The notes: generated by a model not told the origin, from the sequence alone. Numbered from the stretch's first letter, positions 8,888 to 17,320 are shown. The stretch is DNA of 64,000 nt from Oscillatoriophycideae cyanobacterium NC_groundwater_1537_Pr4_S-0.65um_50_18 (GCA_016208305.1 JACQYI010000009.1:558001-622000); one strand, 5' to 3'. Numbers and translations are program-made.

Positions 8888-8930
8888 CTTCTGCTCTGTT
8901 AGCTTCTGCTCTGTTACTTCTGCTCTGTTA
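8888..8930. repeat. Three tandem 14-15-bp repeats upstream of deoC
   Basis: CTTCTGCTCTGTTA occurs at 8888, 8903 and 8917, ending 11-40 nt before the deoC start on the minus strand, so the array is in or next to the deoC 5' leader. Whether it binds anything is unknown. Confidence 0.8.
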
Positions 8931-9019
8931 ATAGTGTGTATCAGAAACGCTGGGAAATTTATGTCTCTTCGGAGTGATAACCTTTGCTGATGGCTCTGGT
9001 GCGAGGCTCAAACCACAGG

Positions 9020-9811
9020 TTAGCTAGAAGCGCTCGTATAGAACCGTAGGGCAAACTTCCAGAACGATCGCGCCACCCAGAGCAGAGCGATCGCCAGCCC
9101 CCCAGCCCCGGCAATCCAGATCACTTCAACTCGGTTGAGCAAAGTCTCTGCTGGAATCGTGGTCAGAAACGCTACTGGAATGACAAATGTAAAAAAGAAA
9201 CGATAGGCAACAGGGTAGGCCGCCATCGGATAGCGTCCTGCTTCTAGCAAACCCCGCAGCACTTCAGTAACGTTATAAATTTTGACAAACCAAATGCTAG
9301 TGGCTCCCAGCATAAACCACAAGCTATAAAGACTGAGCAAGCCAAAAAACAGCGGCACAGCGCCCAAGAGATAGGAGAGCGGCTGCACCCCCAGCCGATT
9401 TCCGGCATAACCAATCAGGATGACCCCAAACAGCAAGTCCGGTAGGCCCCAAGGCGAAACCGTGCGAGCCGACAGCCAAAACTGCGAGCTAATCGGCTTC
9501 AGCAGCACAAAATCTAACGTGCCTTGCTGTACCTGTTTCACAATTTGGTTCAGGTTAGGGGCAAGAAATGTGCTGGAAAACCCTTGCAGCAGCGTGAACA
9601 AGCCCAAGACAATCAGCGCCTCTTCCCAGCTCCAGCCCTCAAAGGTATAGCCTGTCTGATAGAACAAAAAGAGACCAAATAGGCTACCTGCTAAACCACC
9701 CAGGCTCGTCAGCGTCGCCAATATAAAGTTAATCCGATACTCCAGCTCGGCAGCGATCGCCGTTCCCCAAAACAGCCGCAGCACTCGCCCGTGTCTTGTG
9801 ACCCAATCCAT
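9020..9811 (-). CDS. ABC-2 type transporter permease
   Basis: 263 residues with six hydrophobic segments: about 25-45 (INFILATLTSLGGLAGSLF), 60-80, 105-150, 145-175, 200-220 and 230-250. The region LDFVLLKPISSQFWLSAR is typical of the ABC2_membrane_6 (DUF990-like) permease family. It would form the membrane half of an ABC exporter. No ATPase gene is adjacent, so the partner must be encoded elsewhere; in many cyanobacteria two such permeases and an ATPase work together. It lies 90 nt downstream of the asparaginase gene on the same strand. Confidence 0.72.
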   Translation of the reverse strand: MDWVTRHGRVLRLFWGTAIAAELEYRINFILATLTSLGGLAGSLFGLFLFYQTGYTFEGWSWEEALIVLGLFTLLQGFSSTFLAPNLNQIVKQVQQGTLDFVLLKPISSQFWLSARTVSPWGLPDLLFGVILIGYAGNRLGVQPLSYLLGAVPLFFGLLSLYSLWFMLGATSIWFVKIYNVTEVLRGLLEAGRYPMAAYPVAYRFFFTFVIPVAFLTTIPAETLLNRVEVIWIAGAGGLAIALLWVARSFWKFALRFYTSASS

Positions 9812-9865
9812 AGGTTATGGCGATAGTGTTGCAAAAATAAATTCTGAGTCTAGCCCTGCTCAACC

Positions 9866-9908
9866 ATTACGGCCAGCTATTACGGCCAGCCATTGCGGCC
9901 ATTACGGC
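9866..9908. repeat. Tandem repeat ATTACGGCCAGCC
   Basis: Two 13-bp copies (9866-9878, 9879-9891) are followed by shortened copies at 9892 and 9901. The last runs into the 3' end of the asparaginase gene, whose stop codon is at 9902-9904, so the end of that protein lies within repeat sequence. Confidence 0.75.
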
Positions 9909-10858
9909 ATAGCCAGCTCTCCGAGCACCTCTAGTCGCTTGAAGTTACCCAAAGTCATAAAGGTCTCTGTCAAAGTTTCGGCGATCGTCGGCGTAATCCA
10001 GCCCATTTGCTTGAGTAGGTGAATGGCGATCGCATGTTTTGCGCGCTTGGCACCGTCAGTCGCTTTGATGGCTAGACCCAGACCTTGCCCTACTCGCGCC
10101 ACACACTGGATGCCCTCTGCCCCAGCTTTGCTAACCAGCTCGCCCTCGGCAAAGCGCATCAGCTCTGTGTCAAACTGGCCGTCCCCCGAAATTAAGCTGG
10201 GATGATGGGTCATGGCGCGCACAACCCGCTCCATATCTAGGCTATCTCCTGAGCCAAGCTGGGCATACAGAGTGGCCATTTGCCCTAACTGCATAAAATA
10301 AGTCGGCGCACCGCAGTCGTCATGGGCATAGATAAACTCTTCTGGCGGCATCTTGAGCAGCTCGCCCATCTTATTCACAATCAACCGCTGGACGGGATGG
10401 TTGCGCTGTAGATAGTTGCTCAGCGGAAAATTGCACTGACGGCAAACCGCCAACATTCCAGCATGTTTTCCTGAGCAGTTGTGCTCTAGCGGACTGCGTT
10501 TGCCCAACGGCACCGGGCATTGCAGCGCTGTTGGCTCTACGTCGCAGCGCCACAGAATGTTAAACACCTGCCGCGCCTGATCGACCGTGCCCTGATGGGA
10601 GCTGCACATGACCGCCAAATCTCGATCGGTCAAACCAAACCGTTCTAGCGTGCCTGTATTGGCTACTGCCAAAGCCTGAAACGGCTTCAGCGCCGAGCGA
10701 ATAAATGTAGAAGTCTCTGGATTGCCTGCCACAGACAAAACTCGCCCCCGACTGTCTGAGACAACAGCCTGGACTCGATGCGTCGATTCAATAATGCCTT
10801 CTCGCAGCAGCCGCACCTGAAGCTCTGCGGTTTGGATTGTGCGTTTTCCCCTTGTCAT
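9902..10858 (-). CDS. Asparaginase of the PF06089 (L-asparaginase II) family
   Basis: 318 residues from the ATG at 10858 (MTRGKRTIQTAELQVRLLREG); an in-frame ATG at 10927 would run into the upstream gene and adds an unrelated Cys-rich leader, so I reject it. Family features are ESTHRVQAVVSDSRG, SALKPFQALAV, CSSHQGTVDQA, and the KRSPLEHNCSGKHAGML segment. These enzymes hydrolyse asparagine to aspartate in the cytoplasm and are unrelated to the bacterial ansA/ansB fold found at 58178. It is third in the run rsfS-cgld27-asparaginase, 43 nt downstream of cgld27, an order I recall as common in cyanobacteria. Confidence 0.85.
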   Translation of the reverse strand: MTRGKRTIQTAELQVRLLREGIIESTHRVQAVVSDSRGRVLSVAGNPETSTFIRSALKPFQALAVANTGTLERFGLTDRDLAVMCSSHQGTVDQARQVFNILWRCDVEPTALQCPVPLGKRSPLEHNCSGKHAGMLAVCRQCNFPLSNYLQRNHPVQRLIVNKMGELLKMPPEEFIYAHDDCGAPTYFMQLGQMATLYAQLGSGDSLDMERVVRAMTHHPSLISGDGQFDTELMRFAEGELVSKAGAEGIQCVARVGQGLGLAIKATDGAKRAKHAIAIHLLKQMGWITPTIAETLTETFMTLGNFKRLEVLGELAMP

Positions 10859-10901
10859 GGCTAAAACTGTGCCACACTCCCGTACCCGCTGCAAGCGATC
10901 G

Positions 10902-11399
10902 CTACAAAAACATCCACAAAACACCACCTAAAATAAACAGAGCCGCAATTACACCAAAAGTCAGCTTCAGCCTTTGCAGAAGCGACTTGAGCTGATAGTT
11001 AACAATCAAATTATCTCGTTGCAGCACCTCTTCTGGCTTCGTCCATTCCTGGCCGTCATACCAGCCTGACTCTTCATAAAAGATCGTGGCGTTCGAGAGC
11101 CGATCGCACACATACACCCATCCCAAGTACAGACGCAGAAGAGCCAGCAGGGGAATCACCATCGCCCCTGCTGCCCCAAAAATAAAAAACTGCGCCGGAT
11201 GTTTCGACAAATGAAAGCTAGTCGCCGCTACAGGGCCAGCTATCAGCCAGCTCGCCAGCCACAAAACGATAATGGGCTTGATGAAGCCCTGTAAGTTAAG
11301 GGTCGCCCACCTAAAAAACCAGGATTCTTTCAGCTCCTGATATTCATTAATGGGCTGCTGCTCGGTAGGAACAGGACAAACGGGGGCAGAAGACGGCAT
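10902..11399 (-). CDS. CGLD27 (Ycf36, DUF1230) family membrane protein
   Basis: 165 residues with three or four hydrophobic segments (about 40-60, 68-95, 145-165). The family signatures are CPVPTEQQPINEYQELKESW at the N-terminus and VCDRLSNATIFYEESGWYDG with KPEEVLQRD. This is the DUF1230 / Ycf36 / CGLD27 family, conserved in cyanobacteria and algal or plant plastids; in plants and algae it has been linked to photosynthesis and iron status, but the mechanism is not established. It lies between rsfS (30 nt) and the asparaginase gene. Confidence 0.88.
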   Translation of the reverse strand: MPSSAPVCPVPTEQQPINEYQELKESWFFRWATLNLQGFIKPIIVLWLASWLIAGPVAATSFHLSKHPAQFFIFGAAGAMVIPLLALLRLYLGWVYVCDRLSNATIFYEESGWYDGQEWTKPEEVLQRDNLIVNYQLKSLLQRLKLTFGVIAALFILGGVLWMFL

Positions 11400-11429
11400 G
11401 GTTTGGGCGCAACTTGGATAGCTGTGCCT

Positions 11430-11903
11430 TTACTTTAGCGAATCTGCCCTCGTCTGGGCTAGAGGCTCAAACTTTGTTTGCTCAGCATGACCCCAAAAGG
11501 CTTCTAAGCCATAAAACTCTCGAGCTTTGGGCATAAAAATATGGGCAATCACATCGCCGTAGTCCATCAAGATCCAGTAGCCTTCCGACCGTCCCTCTAC
11601 CCGCAGAGGCAAGCGCTGCCAGTCTTTCTCGACTTGACCCTCAATCGAGCTAGCGATCGCCCTCACCTGCACATTCGAAAGACCCGTCACCATGACAAAG
11701 TAGTCCGCAATGTAGGACACATCAGACACCTTTAGCAAAACAATATCGCCCCCTTTGCGATCGTCTGCGGCGGCAGCAATGGTCATGGCAAGCTTGCGGC
11801 TATCTTCTTTACGGCTATCTTCTTCGCTGTTCGCTTCTCGCCGCTTGGGCGGTGTGGCAACGCTATGGGCAGAATCCTGAGCTTGAAAAGCGTTAAACAT
11901 CAA
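11430..11903 (-). CDS. rsfS: Ribosomal silencing factor RsfS
   Basis: 157 residues. After a 37-residue hydrophilic leader containing a small repeat (EEDSRKEDSRK), the RsfS (Iojap/DUF143) domain runs from KLAMTIAAAADDRKGGDIVL through DYFVMVTGLSNVQVRAIASS to GYWILMDYGDVIAHIFMP and EFYGLEAFW. RsfS binds ribosomal protein L14 and blocks subunit joining under poor nutrition. It heads the minus-strand run with cgld27, asparaginase and possibly the ABC permease. The leader could be partly untranslated if a later start were used, but no later ATG precedes the domain except the one in KLAM. Confidence 0.92.
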   Translation of the reverse strand: MMFNAFQAQDSAHSVATPPKRREANSEEDSRKEDSRKLAMTIAAAADDRKGGDIVLLKVSDVSYIADYFVMVTGLSNVQVRAIASSIEGQVEKDWQRLPLRVEGRSEGYWILMDYGDVIAHIFMPKAREFYGLEAFWGHAEQTKFEPLAQTRADSLK

Positions 11904-12508
11904 GAAATGAATTCTCCTAAAAAGTTGAGTGATTAGAAACTCGTCAACCTAAAGCTTCTAGCAAGTCTAAGACTTTATCTCCCGATACTTTCGATCATAG
12001 TGAACACCGTCAATTTCGGGAACGGCAGCAGCAGATCTTGGCACATTTCTTGGCATATTGCCTTCCCACCCTTCCCATCCTCCCGTCATCCCATCCTCCC
12101 ACCCTTCTCATCATCCCGCTCTGCATCCCGCCATCCCACCATCCCACGACACCTCAAAAAGCAAGTAAGCAACGATCTCTCGGTGACAACTCGCAGATCA
12201 ATCCAGTTATCAATTAAACCTTTACAGATTATTCCAAGACAATCCACCTCAATTAATACTGACCCAAACAAGGGGAAATCAGCATTTTAAGATGAGCAAG
12301 CTGCTCTGAACCCAGCTTTCACAAAGCGATCGCAGCCGCTTTCTCTCTCCCAGCAGCTTGCAGCAAATGCCGTGTTCTCACGGTAGCAAAACTTACCCGC
12401 AAATTAATACACCTAAGTTGGACACTGGGTTGAACACTAGGTTGAACGTTGGGTTGAACATTGTGCAGTCGAGTGTTTGGTCGCTTCACCTCAGCGCTGG
12501 GACAAATT
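11904..12508. other. Intergenic region with C-rich low-complexity tract and 12-bp repeats
   Basis: About 600 nt lie between the divergent rsfS and glycosyltransferase genes. At roughly 12059-12150 there is a low-complexity tract of CCCATC/CCCACC-type motifs, of a kind often found dispersed in cyanobacterial intergenic DNA. Both strands contain short open frames here, but they are made of the repeat and have no family features. Promoters for both genes must lie here; none is clear. Confidence 0.6.
12418..12465. repeat. Four tandem 12-bp repeats upstream of glycosyltransferase
   Basis: TTGGACACTGGG, TTGAACACTAGG, TTGAACGTTGGG and TTGAACATTGTG follow one another without gaps at 12418, 12430, 12442 and 12454, ending 43 nt before the ATG at 12509. 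The position in the leader or promoter makes an effect on expression possible. Confidence 0.8.
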
Positions 12509-13807
12509 ATGCGAATTCTGATTTATTCCTACAATTACTACCCTGAACCGATTGGCATTGCGCCCCTAATGACCGAACTGGCCGAAGGTCTGGTTGCGCG
12601 CGGGCACGAAATCAGAGTTGTCACAGGTATGCCCAACTACCCTCAGCGAAAAATCTATCCCGACTATCAGGGCAAGCTGTACTGTACCGAAGAGCGCAAT
12701 GGCGTCGTGATCCAGCGCAGCAGCGTCTGGATTCGTCCGCAGCCCGGACTCATTTCACGCATGCTGCTCGATGGCAGCTTTGTCCTCACAAGCCTGCTTC
12801 AAGCGCTGCGAGGCTGGCAGCCTGACGTCATTTTGCTGACGGTGCCGCCTCTACCGATCGCCGTACCTGCAACGCTGCTGGGCTGGTTCTACGCTTGCCC
12901 AGTGGTGCTCAACCTGCAAGATATTTTGCCTGAGGCCGCAGTCCATGTGGGATTGATCAAAAATAAGCACGCGATCAAAGTGTTCGAGGCGCTAGAAAAA
13001 TTTGCCTATCGCTCAGCTCATACCATCAGCGTGATCACAGAAGGCTTCACCGAAAATCTGGTCGGCAAAGGCGTGGCGATCGAAAAAATTCGCTGCATTC
13101 CCAACTGGGTGGATGTCAAGTTCATTCGCCCTCTGTCTAAAGCCCAAAATCCATTTCGTCAGATTCACGCTTTGCAAGACAAATTTGTAGTCATGTATTC
13201 GGGCAACATCGCCCTCACTCAAGGACTCCAAACAGTAATTGAGACAGCAGCCAAGCTGCGTCATCTTTCCGATATTGTGTTTGTCATTGTAGGCGAAGCC
13301 AAAGCGCTAGATGACCTGTGGCAGGTTTGCAGAGAGCATCAGGTTGAAAACGTTTTGCTGCTGCCGTTTCAGCCGCGAGAAAAGCTGCCAGAGATGTTGG
13401 CTGCCGCTGATGTGGGTTTAGTGATGCAAAAGAAAAACGTGGTGGCCTTCAATATGCCCTCAAAGATTCAGGTGCTGTTGGCGAGTGGTCGTCCTATTGT
13501 TGCCTCAGTTCCGATGAATGGAACAGCAGCAAACGCTGTTCGCCAGAGCGGTGGTGGTATTGTGGTCGAGCCAGAGTCTGCCGATCGCCTTGCCGAAGCC
13601 ATTGTCGAGCTACATGCAGACCCAGCCAAGGTAGCGGCCATCGGAGAACAAGGCAGACGCTACGCCATACAGCATTACTCTGCCGAACAGGCGCTTAACC
13701 GCTACGAAAAGCTATTTTATGAGGTGGCATCGGCTGGAGTTTCGACAAAATCTGGCGCTACCCTGCCATCAGAAAATGCTCTCCCCGATGCCGTACCGAT
13801 TGAGTAG
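12509..13807 (+). CDS. GT4 glycosyltransferase, WcaI-like
   Basis: 432 residues from the ATG at 12509; an earlier in-frame start at 12461 would add 16 unrelated residues. The start MRILIYSYNYYPEPIGIAPL and VVTGMPNYPQRKIYPDYQGK are typical of WcaI-type (colanic acid) glycosyltransferases. The donor domain has IPNWVDVKFIRPL, YSGNIALTQGLQTVIETA and the late MPSKIQVLLASGRPIVASV. Members add sugars to lipid-linked exopolysaccharide precursors at the cytoplasmic membrane. No other polysaccharide gene is next to it, so the product is unknown. It ends at a perfect hairpin shared with the convergent NIL-domain gene. Confidence 0.8.
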   Translation: MRILIYSYNYYPEPIGIAPLMTELAEGLVARGHEIRVVTGMPNYPQRKIYPDYQGKLYCTEERNGVVIQRSSVWIRPQPGLISRMLLDGSFVLTSLLQALRGWQPDVILLTVPPLPIAVPATLLGWFYACPVVLNLQDILPEAAVHVGLIKNKHAIKVFEALEKFAYRSAHTISVITEGFTENLVGKGVAIEKIRCIPNWVDVKFIRPLSKAQNPFRQIHALQDKFVVMYSGNIALTQGLQTVIETAAKLRHLSDIVFVIVGEAKALDDLWQVCREHQVENVLLLPFQPREKLPEMLAAADVGLVMQKKNVVAFNMPSKIQVLLASGRPIVASVPMNGTAANAVRQSGGGIVVEPESADRLAEAIVELHADPAKVAAIGEQGRRYAIQHYSAEQALNRYEKLFYEVASAGVSTKSGATLPSENALPDAVPIE

Positions 13808-13847
13808 TGCCAATCGCATAGAGCTGAATTCAGAGCAATTACACGAC

Positions 13848-13883
13848 AGTTTAGGGTTTGGAGCAGGCTCCAAACCCTAAACT
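13848..13883. terminator. Perfect 17-bp hairpin, bidirectional terminator
   Basis: Arms 13848-13864 and 13867-13883 are perfect complements with a 2-nt loop. It fills the space between two convergent genes (ends at 13807 and 13887), so it can serve both. The outer stem is A/T-rich and the inner part G/C-rich. Confidence 0.75.
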
Positions 13884-13886
13884 CGA

Positions 13887-14192
13887 TCACCAAACCTCAT
13901 CATCCTCTTCGTACCAAATTTCCAAGTCTAGATCGTTCAGATCAATCAAGGCACTCTGAATTTGAGCTTGCGTACCATTTAGCTCTAGATCAAACCAGCC
14001 ATCTTCGCGACCGTTGGCTCCTAAAAGCGCTGCGGCAATGTTGACCTTAAGACCATATCGCGTAATCAAATTCGAGATAATCGGCTCCTGCTGATAGGCT
14101 TTGGGAATTCGCAGCCGCACCCGTAGCTGGGTGTAGCGATCGCTTGGTGCTGTATCGGTAAACTGGGCGGAAAACGATTTAAGCGTCGTCAC
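13887..14192 (-). CDS. NIL domain-containing protein
   Basis: 101 residues made almost wholly of one NIL domain (PF09383): RYTQLRVRLRIPKAYQQEPI, then ISNLITRYGLKVNIAAALLG, GWFDLELNGTQAQIQSALIDL and an acidic end YEEDDEVW. NIL domains are ACT-like and otherwise found at the C-terminus of the methionine ABC transporter ATPase MetN and next to ferredoxin domains. A free-standing NIL protein is common in cyanobacteria; a small-molecule sensing role is likely but unproven. Confidence 0.82.
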   Translation of the reverse strand: MTTLKSFSAQFTDTAPSDRYTQLRVRLRIPKAYQQEPIISNLITRYGLKVNIAAALLGANGREDGWFDLELNGTQAQIQSALIDLNDLDLEIWYEEDDEVW

Positions 14193-14586
14193 TTGAGCCT
14201 CCTGATTAATCTACGATTAGTCGGTCAAGATAGTGATGTTTACATCATATCCGAGATCATCAACGAAAGTACCCTGAAACAAAACTCATTTCCCCAGTCT
14301 CAGCCGTTCTCATTCTGGATTTCATAGGGGGGAGTTCGCGTCCGCAGGACGCGAACTCCCCCAGCAAAGCCCTCCTGCGGCGGGCTTTCGGGCTTTGTTT
14401 CACAGCGAGAATGGCTGCCCCAGTCTGCGATGTCTCAGCGATCTTGCTCGTGGCAGGTAGAATTAAAGCAGCCTTGTCCGATCGCCCTCTGCCTGCCATA
14501 CCTAAGTTTTGTTCGCTATGCGTCAAATCCCTCAGCCCTTCAGCCTTCTATTTCTGGCAGACTCTGAGTTTCGGCAGCTCTGCAAA
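14193..14586. other. Intergenic region carrying a dispersed hairpin element
   Basis: The space between the NIL-domain gene and the exported protein holds a repeat at 14315-14369 (listed separately) followed by a second, weaker hairpin in which AAAGCCC near 14366 can pair with GGGCTTT near 14391. The remainder to 14586 presumably contains the promoter of the exported protein. No RNA gene was recognised. Confidence 0.5.
14315..14369. repeat. Dispersed hairpin element, copy 1
   Basis: CTGGATTTCATAG is followed by a perfect 16-bp stem, 14328-14343 with 14347-14362, loop GCA. A second copy is at 22241-22293. Between the copies one stem pair changes from G-C to A-T on both arms, so the pairing is kept by a compensatory change. 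Confidence 0.88.
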
Positions 14587-15222
14587 ATGGCTGGACTCAA
14601 AAGGCGAACTTCAGGATGGCTACTTTCCAGCCTATCTGTGCTGCTGGCAGTATCGGCCAATGTTGCCTTATGCGCCAAAGCGGCAGCCTCAAATCAAGAA
14701 ACGCTGCTGCTGTTAACCACGCCTCTGGATGCACAACAGGTCAATCAGCTCTGGGCAGGAAGTCCGCCACCTGATCCAGCGATTATTGCTGCAAACACCG
14801 TTTCTCAATCTGACTTGACGGTGCCTAGCCTGTGGTGGGCGCAGCAACAGTTTGGTGGAACTTTACTTAATTACTGGGTGGCTTATCCTGGCACCGATGG
14901 CATGGCGCGTCGAATTGACCTGCTGGTAGACCAATTGGTCTGGAATTCAACAAGCTATATCGATCGCTATGCTTTTATTACACAGATGGGTGAAACAGCC
15001 AAAGACTTTAGCTATAACCTACGAGTCTTTACCTGGCGAGGAGATTTGTTAGGAGCCTATGTCTGCGACTTCAGCAATTCCAACAGCGCTAGCGAGTCTA
15101 ACGCTGCTGGTGCGATCGCCACCCTGGCTGATCAGGCTACGATCGCACCTCAGTGCAACGTGTTTCTTGGACTTTCTGACCCAGGAGCTTTCCAGACCAC
15201 CAACCCCTCGCTTGACCCCTGA
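14587..15222 (+). CDS. Exported protein of unknown function
   Basis: 211 residues from the ATG at 14587. I chose this start because it gives a textbook signal peptide: MAGLKRRTSGW, then a hydrophobic stretch LLSSLSVLLAVSANVALC and a likely cleavage after AKA. Earlier in-frame starts (14509, 14518) would bury it. The mature part has many aromatic residues (LWWAQQQFGGTLLNYWVAY) and a pair of cysteines (YVCDF near 161 and PQCNVF near 197) that could form a disulfide. I do not recognise a family. It is convergent with the solute-binding lipoprotein gene 24 nt away. Confidence 0.65.
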   Translation: MAGLKRRTSGWLLSSLSVLLAVSANVALCAKAAASNQETLLLLTTPLDAQQVNQLWAGSPPPDPAIIAANTVSQSDLTVPSLWWAQQQFGGTLLNYWVAYPGTDGMARRIDLLVDQLVWNSTSYIDRYAFITQMGETAKDFSYNLRVFTWRGDLLGAYVCDFSNSNSASESNAAGAIATLADQATIAPQCNVFLGLSDPGAFQTTNPSLDP

Positions 15223-15246
15223 GCTAGAGTCCTGAAAGGCCGATCG

Positions 15247-16482
15247 CTAAACATTCGAGTTAGTTCTATTTCGCATTGTTATCCAGAAGCGGCGATATTG
15301 TTCAAGAGTGCTGAGGTCAAGCGGCAGAAGAAACTCGCTACGCTGCTGAATGCCCACATCAGCGATCGTGGCCTTGGCTTGACGCAGAGACTCTGAGAGC
15401 TGACTGCCAGATTGTCTAGGCGCATCACCCGCCGTTTTCCCAAAAAGCAAAGGAGAAGCCGCAGCGCTGAGTAACGAAAGCTGGGCAGCAGTTTGAGGTT
15501 GCCAGCAAAAGCCAATCCACCGCTTCATCAAAGCTAAGCGATCGCCCGTTCCGCTAGCAGCCTTTGGAGCAGCCGTAGGATTCACCCACAAATCAGCCGT
15601 CAAAATGCTGCCAGATCGGGGCACGACACCCGCCAACTTTTGTTGACGCTTAAGAACAGGCAAAATTTCGTGTGACCAACCGACCGCCAGCCAAGTATCT
15701 TCTAAAATCAGCGGCTGTAGATAGGCCTTAGAGCTGTAGAACTTGACTTGCTGTTGAAGCGATTGCAGCTCTGACGGCAAGCTAGCAACACTTTCGAGAT
15801 CGGCAAGATTGAGCGATCGCCCTAATTTCTTGAGCGTTAGCCCAATCACGGCTCTAGCACTATCGGGCAAAGAAATATGGCCCCTAAGGGGCGATCGCCA
15901 AAGGTCACTCCAATCGGTCGGCGTCCAGCCCAAAGCCTCAAACTTTTCTGGTCGATAGGCTATCATCAGCGTTCCCCAGCGATAGGGTGCTGCCCAAAGC
16001 GAACCAGCATTGGCCTGATCGAGGCTAACGTTTCCCCGATCATCTCGTCGGACAAACTGCTGCCAGATTGCGGGTAACTGCTGCCATTCGGGGATGTCTT
16101 GCAGCGGCAATGGCTGAATTAGACCCTGCTGAATGGCAGATGCTAGCCAGTAGTCGCCTAATGTGACTAAATCAGACGGCAGCACCGCATTACTGCCAAT
16201 GAAAGGAACGAACCCTGGCAGCTCAATAGGACTCGATTTAGGCTTGTCTTGCTGATTTTGCCAAGTTTGCAACAGCTCAAACAGATCTGCCAACTGCTGG
16301 CTCTGAGAAAAATCAAGCTGCACGCTGCCTAACTTGCGCTGAAACTCTTTTAAGAGCTGAGGCGGCACAGAGTTTTCCAAAATGCGAATTTTGAGAGCGG
16401 CATCACCAGAATTGCATCCCAGGAGAAGCTGGCTGAGAACTAGAGCACTGCTGCCAAAGAGGAGCGATCGCCGGGTAAGCAT
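15247..16482 (-). CDS. Periplasmic solute-binding lipoprotein, PotD-like
   Basis: 411 residues. The N-terminus has a twin-arginine-like motif (TRRSLLF) and a lipobox LLGC with Cys23 as the predicted lipid-modified residue, so it is probably a Tat-exported lipoprotein. The rest matches extracellular solute-binding proteins of the spermidine/putrescine type: KIRILENSVPPQLLKEFQ, LWAAPYRWGTLMIAYRPEKF, WSDLWRSPLRGHISLPDSAR, LAVGWSHEI. No permease or ATPase is adjacent, and the ligand is unknown. It shares the strand with the bilin lyase gene 21 nt upstream, which may be co-transcribed. Confidence 0.8.
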   Translation of the reverse strand: MLTRRSLLFGSSALVLSQLLLGCNSGDAALKIRILENSVPPQLLKEFQRKLGSVQLDFSQSQQLADLFELLQTWQNQQDKPKSSPIELPGFVPFIGSNAVLPSDLVTLGDYWLASAIQQGLIQPLPLQDIPEWQQLPAIWQQFVRRDDRGNVSLDQANAGSLWAAPYRWGTLMIAYRPEKFEALGWTPTDWSDLWRSPLRGHISLPDSARAVIGLTLKKLGRSLNLADLESVASLPSELQSLQQQVKFYSSKAYLQPLILEDTWLAVGWSHEILPVLKRQQKLAGVVPRSGSILTADLWVNPTAAPKAASGTGDRLALMKRWIGFCWQPQTAAQLSLLSAAASPLLFGKTAGDAPRQSGSQLSESLRQAKATIADVGIQQRSEFLLPLDLSTLEQYRRFWITMRNRTNSNV

Positions 16483-16503
16483 GAGGCGAAATCTCAGTAA
16501 GTT

Positions 16504-17148
16504 TTATGCCGCTTTGTGCTCCACACCAAACCCAATTAAATCAATAACATTGGGAACGGTCTGAGCGGCGGGGCGTTGATAGGTGACGATCGTGCGGATG
16601 CGCAGGTCGGGCGTGACAAACCGCATTTGGTCAACCGCAACAGAGCGATTGTAGTAGGTTGTCATTTCCAGAGTCTGACGCGTAGGCGAATAGGTAAAAC
16701 GCCCAGCGATCGCCCCTGACTCAGAATAGCCTTTGTCGCGCAGATAGAAGCCTCGAATCACCTCATCGGCCTCTGCCACTTGAGCGGCAATCGGCAAAGA
16801 TACCGCAGGAAGCGTGTCGGCAATCACATAGCTCTCTGGCACAAACAAGGCTTTGAGACTCATGGACACCTCCTCGCCTTTTTCCGATCGCGTTTCAAAA
16901 GAGATGGCAAACCCAGGCGCAAAGGCTGGATCTAGCAGAGCGCGATCGACATCGATCTTAACTCCCGAAAATGCCTCACTTCCTGGAGCAGCGCTTAACA
17001 AAATTTGCTGCTTTGTAGCCTGATCGAGCGTCTCTGCCCGAAACTCAGTGTAAGAGCGCTCCACCTCATTTTGCAGCACAGAATGGTAGGTTCTCTCAGT
17101 TTTCCAGAGTCCAGCGCAGTCGATAAAAAATTCCTGAAAACTTAGCAT
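16504..17148 (-). CDS. CpcS/CpeS-family phycobiliprotein lyase
   Basis: 214 residues, usual for the family (about 180-210). The start FQEFFIDCAGLWKTERTYHS corresponds to the conserved F...S.G.W...RT.H of CpcS/CpeS/CpcU lyases, lipocalin-like beta barrels that attach phycocyanobilin or phycoerythrobilin to cysteines of phycobiliproteins. The tail has MTTYYNRSVAVDQMRFVTPD and RIRTIVTYQR, also typical. Which subunit it serves cannot be told; the sequence looks more like the CpcU/CpeU side than CpcS, but this is recall. Confidence 0.8.
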   Translation of the reverse strand: MLSFQEFFIDCAGLWKTERTYHSVLQNEVERSYTEFRAETLDQATKQQILLSAAPGSEAFSGVKIDVDRALLDPAFAPGFAISFETRSEKGEEVSMSLKALFVPESYVIADTLPAVSLPIAAQVAEADEVIRGFYLRDKGYSESGAIAGRFTYSPTRQTLEMTTYYNRSVAVDQMRFVTPDLRIRTIVTYQRPAAQTVPNVIDLIGFGVEHKAA

Positions 17149-17263
17149 TGCTTCTTGACCGTTACTGCAATGACAGACTGAATCATTTTAATCTCTACTC
17201 ATCCTAGCCCTTTATCAATACCTCTACAGACCCATTCCCCTCTAGATGACCTTAGGAATCTAT

Positions 17264-17320
17264 GCATAGTCTTGGCACAGCGCAAAGTGCCAGTATCCTA
17301 TACCAGTGCCAAGACTATGC
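17264..17320. repeat. 15-bp perfect inverted repeat, 27-nt loop
   Basis: GCATAGTCTTGGCAC (17264-17278) faces GTGCCAAGACTATGC (17306-17320). On the plus strand it is followed by CTGTTGATC and a T6 run, so it could be a terminator facing into argC, though no plus-strand gene ends here. It lies between argC (ends 17444) and the lyase promoter; an operator or relic element is also possible. Confidence 0.7.

Noticed and set aside
10859-10927. Upstream start for the asparaginase
   Set aside because: It would overlap cgld27 and adds a Cys-rich leader unlike the family.
12000-12290. Short protein from the C-rich tract
   Set aside because: Composition is low complexity in all frames; no start signal or family features.
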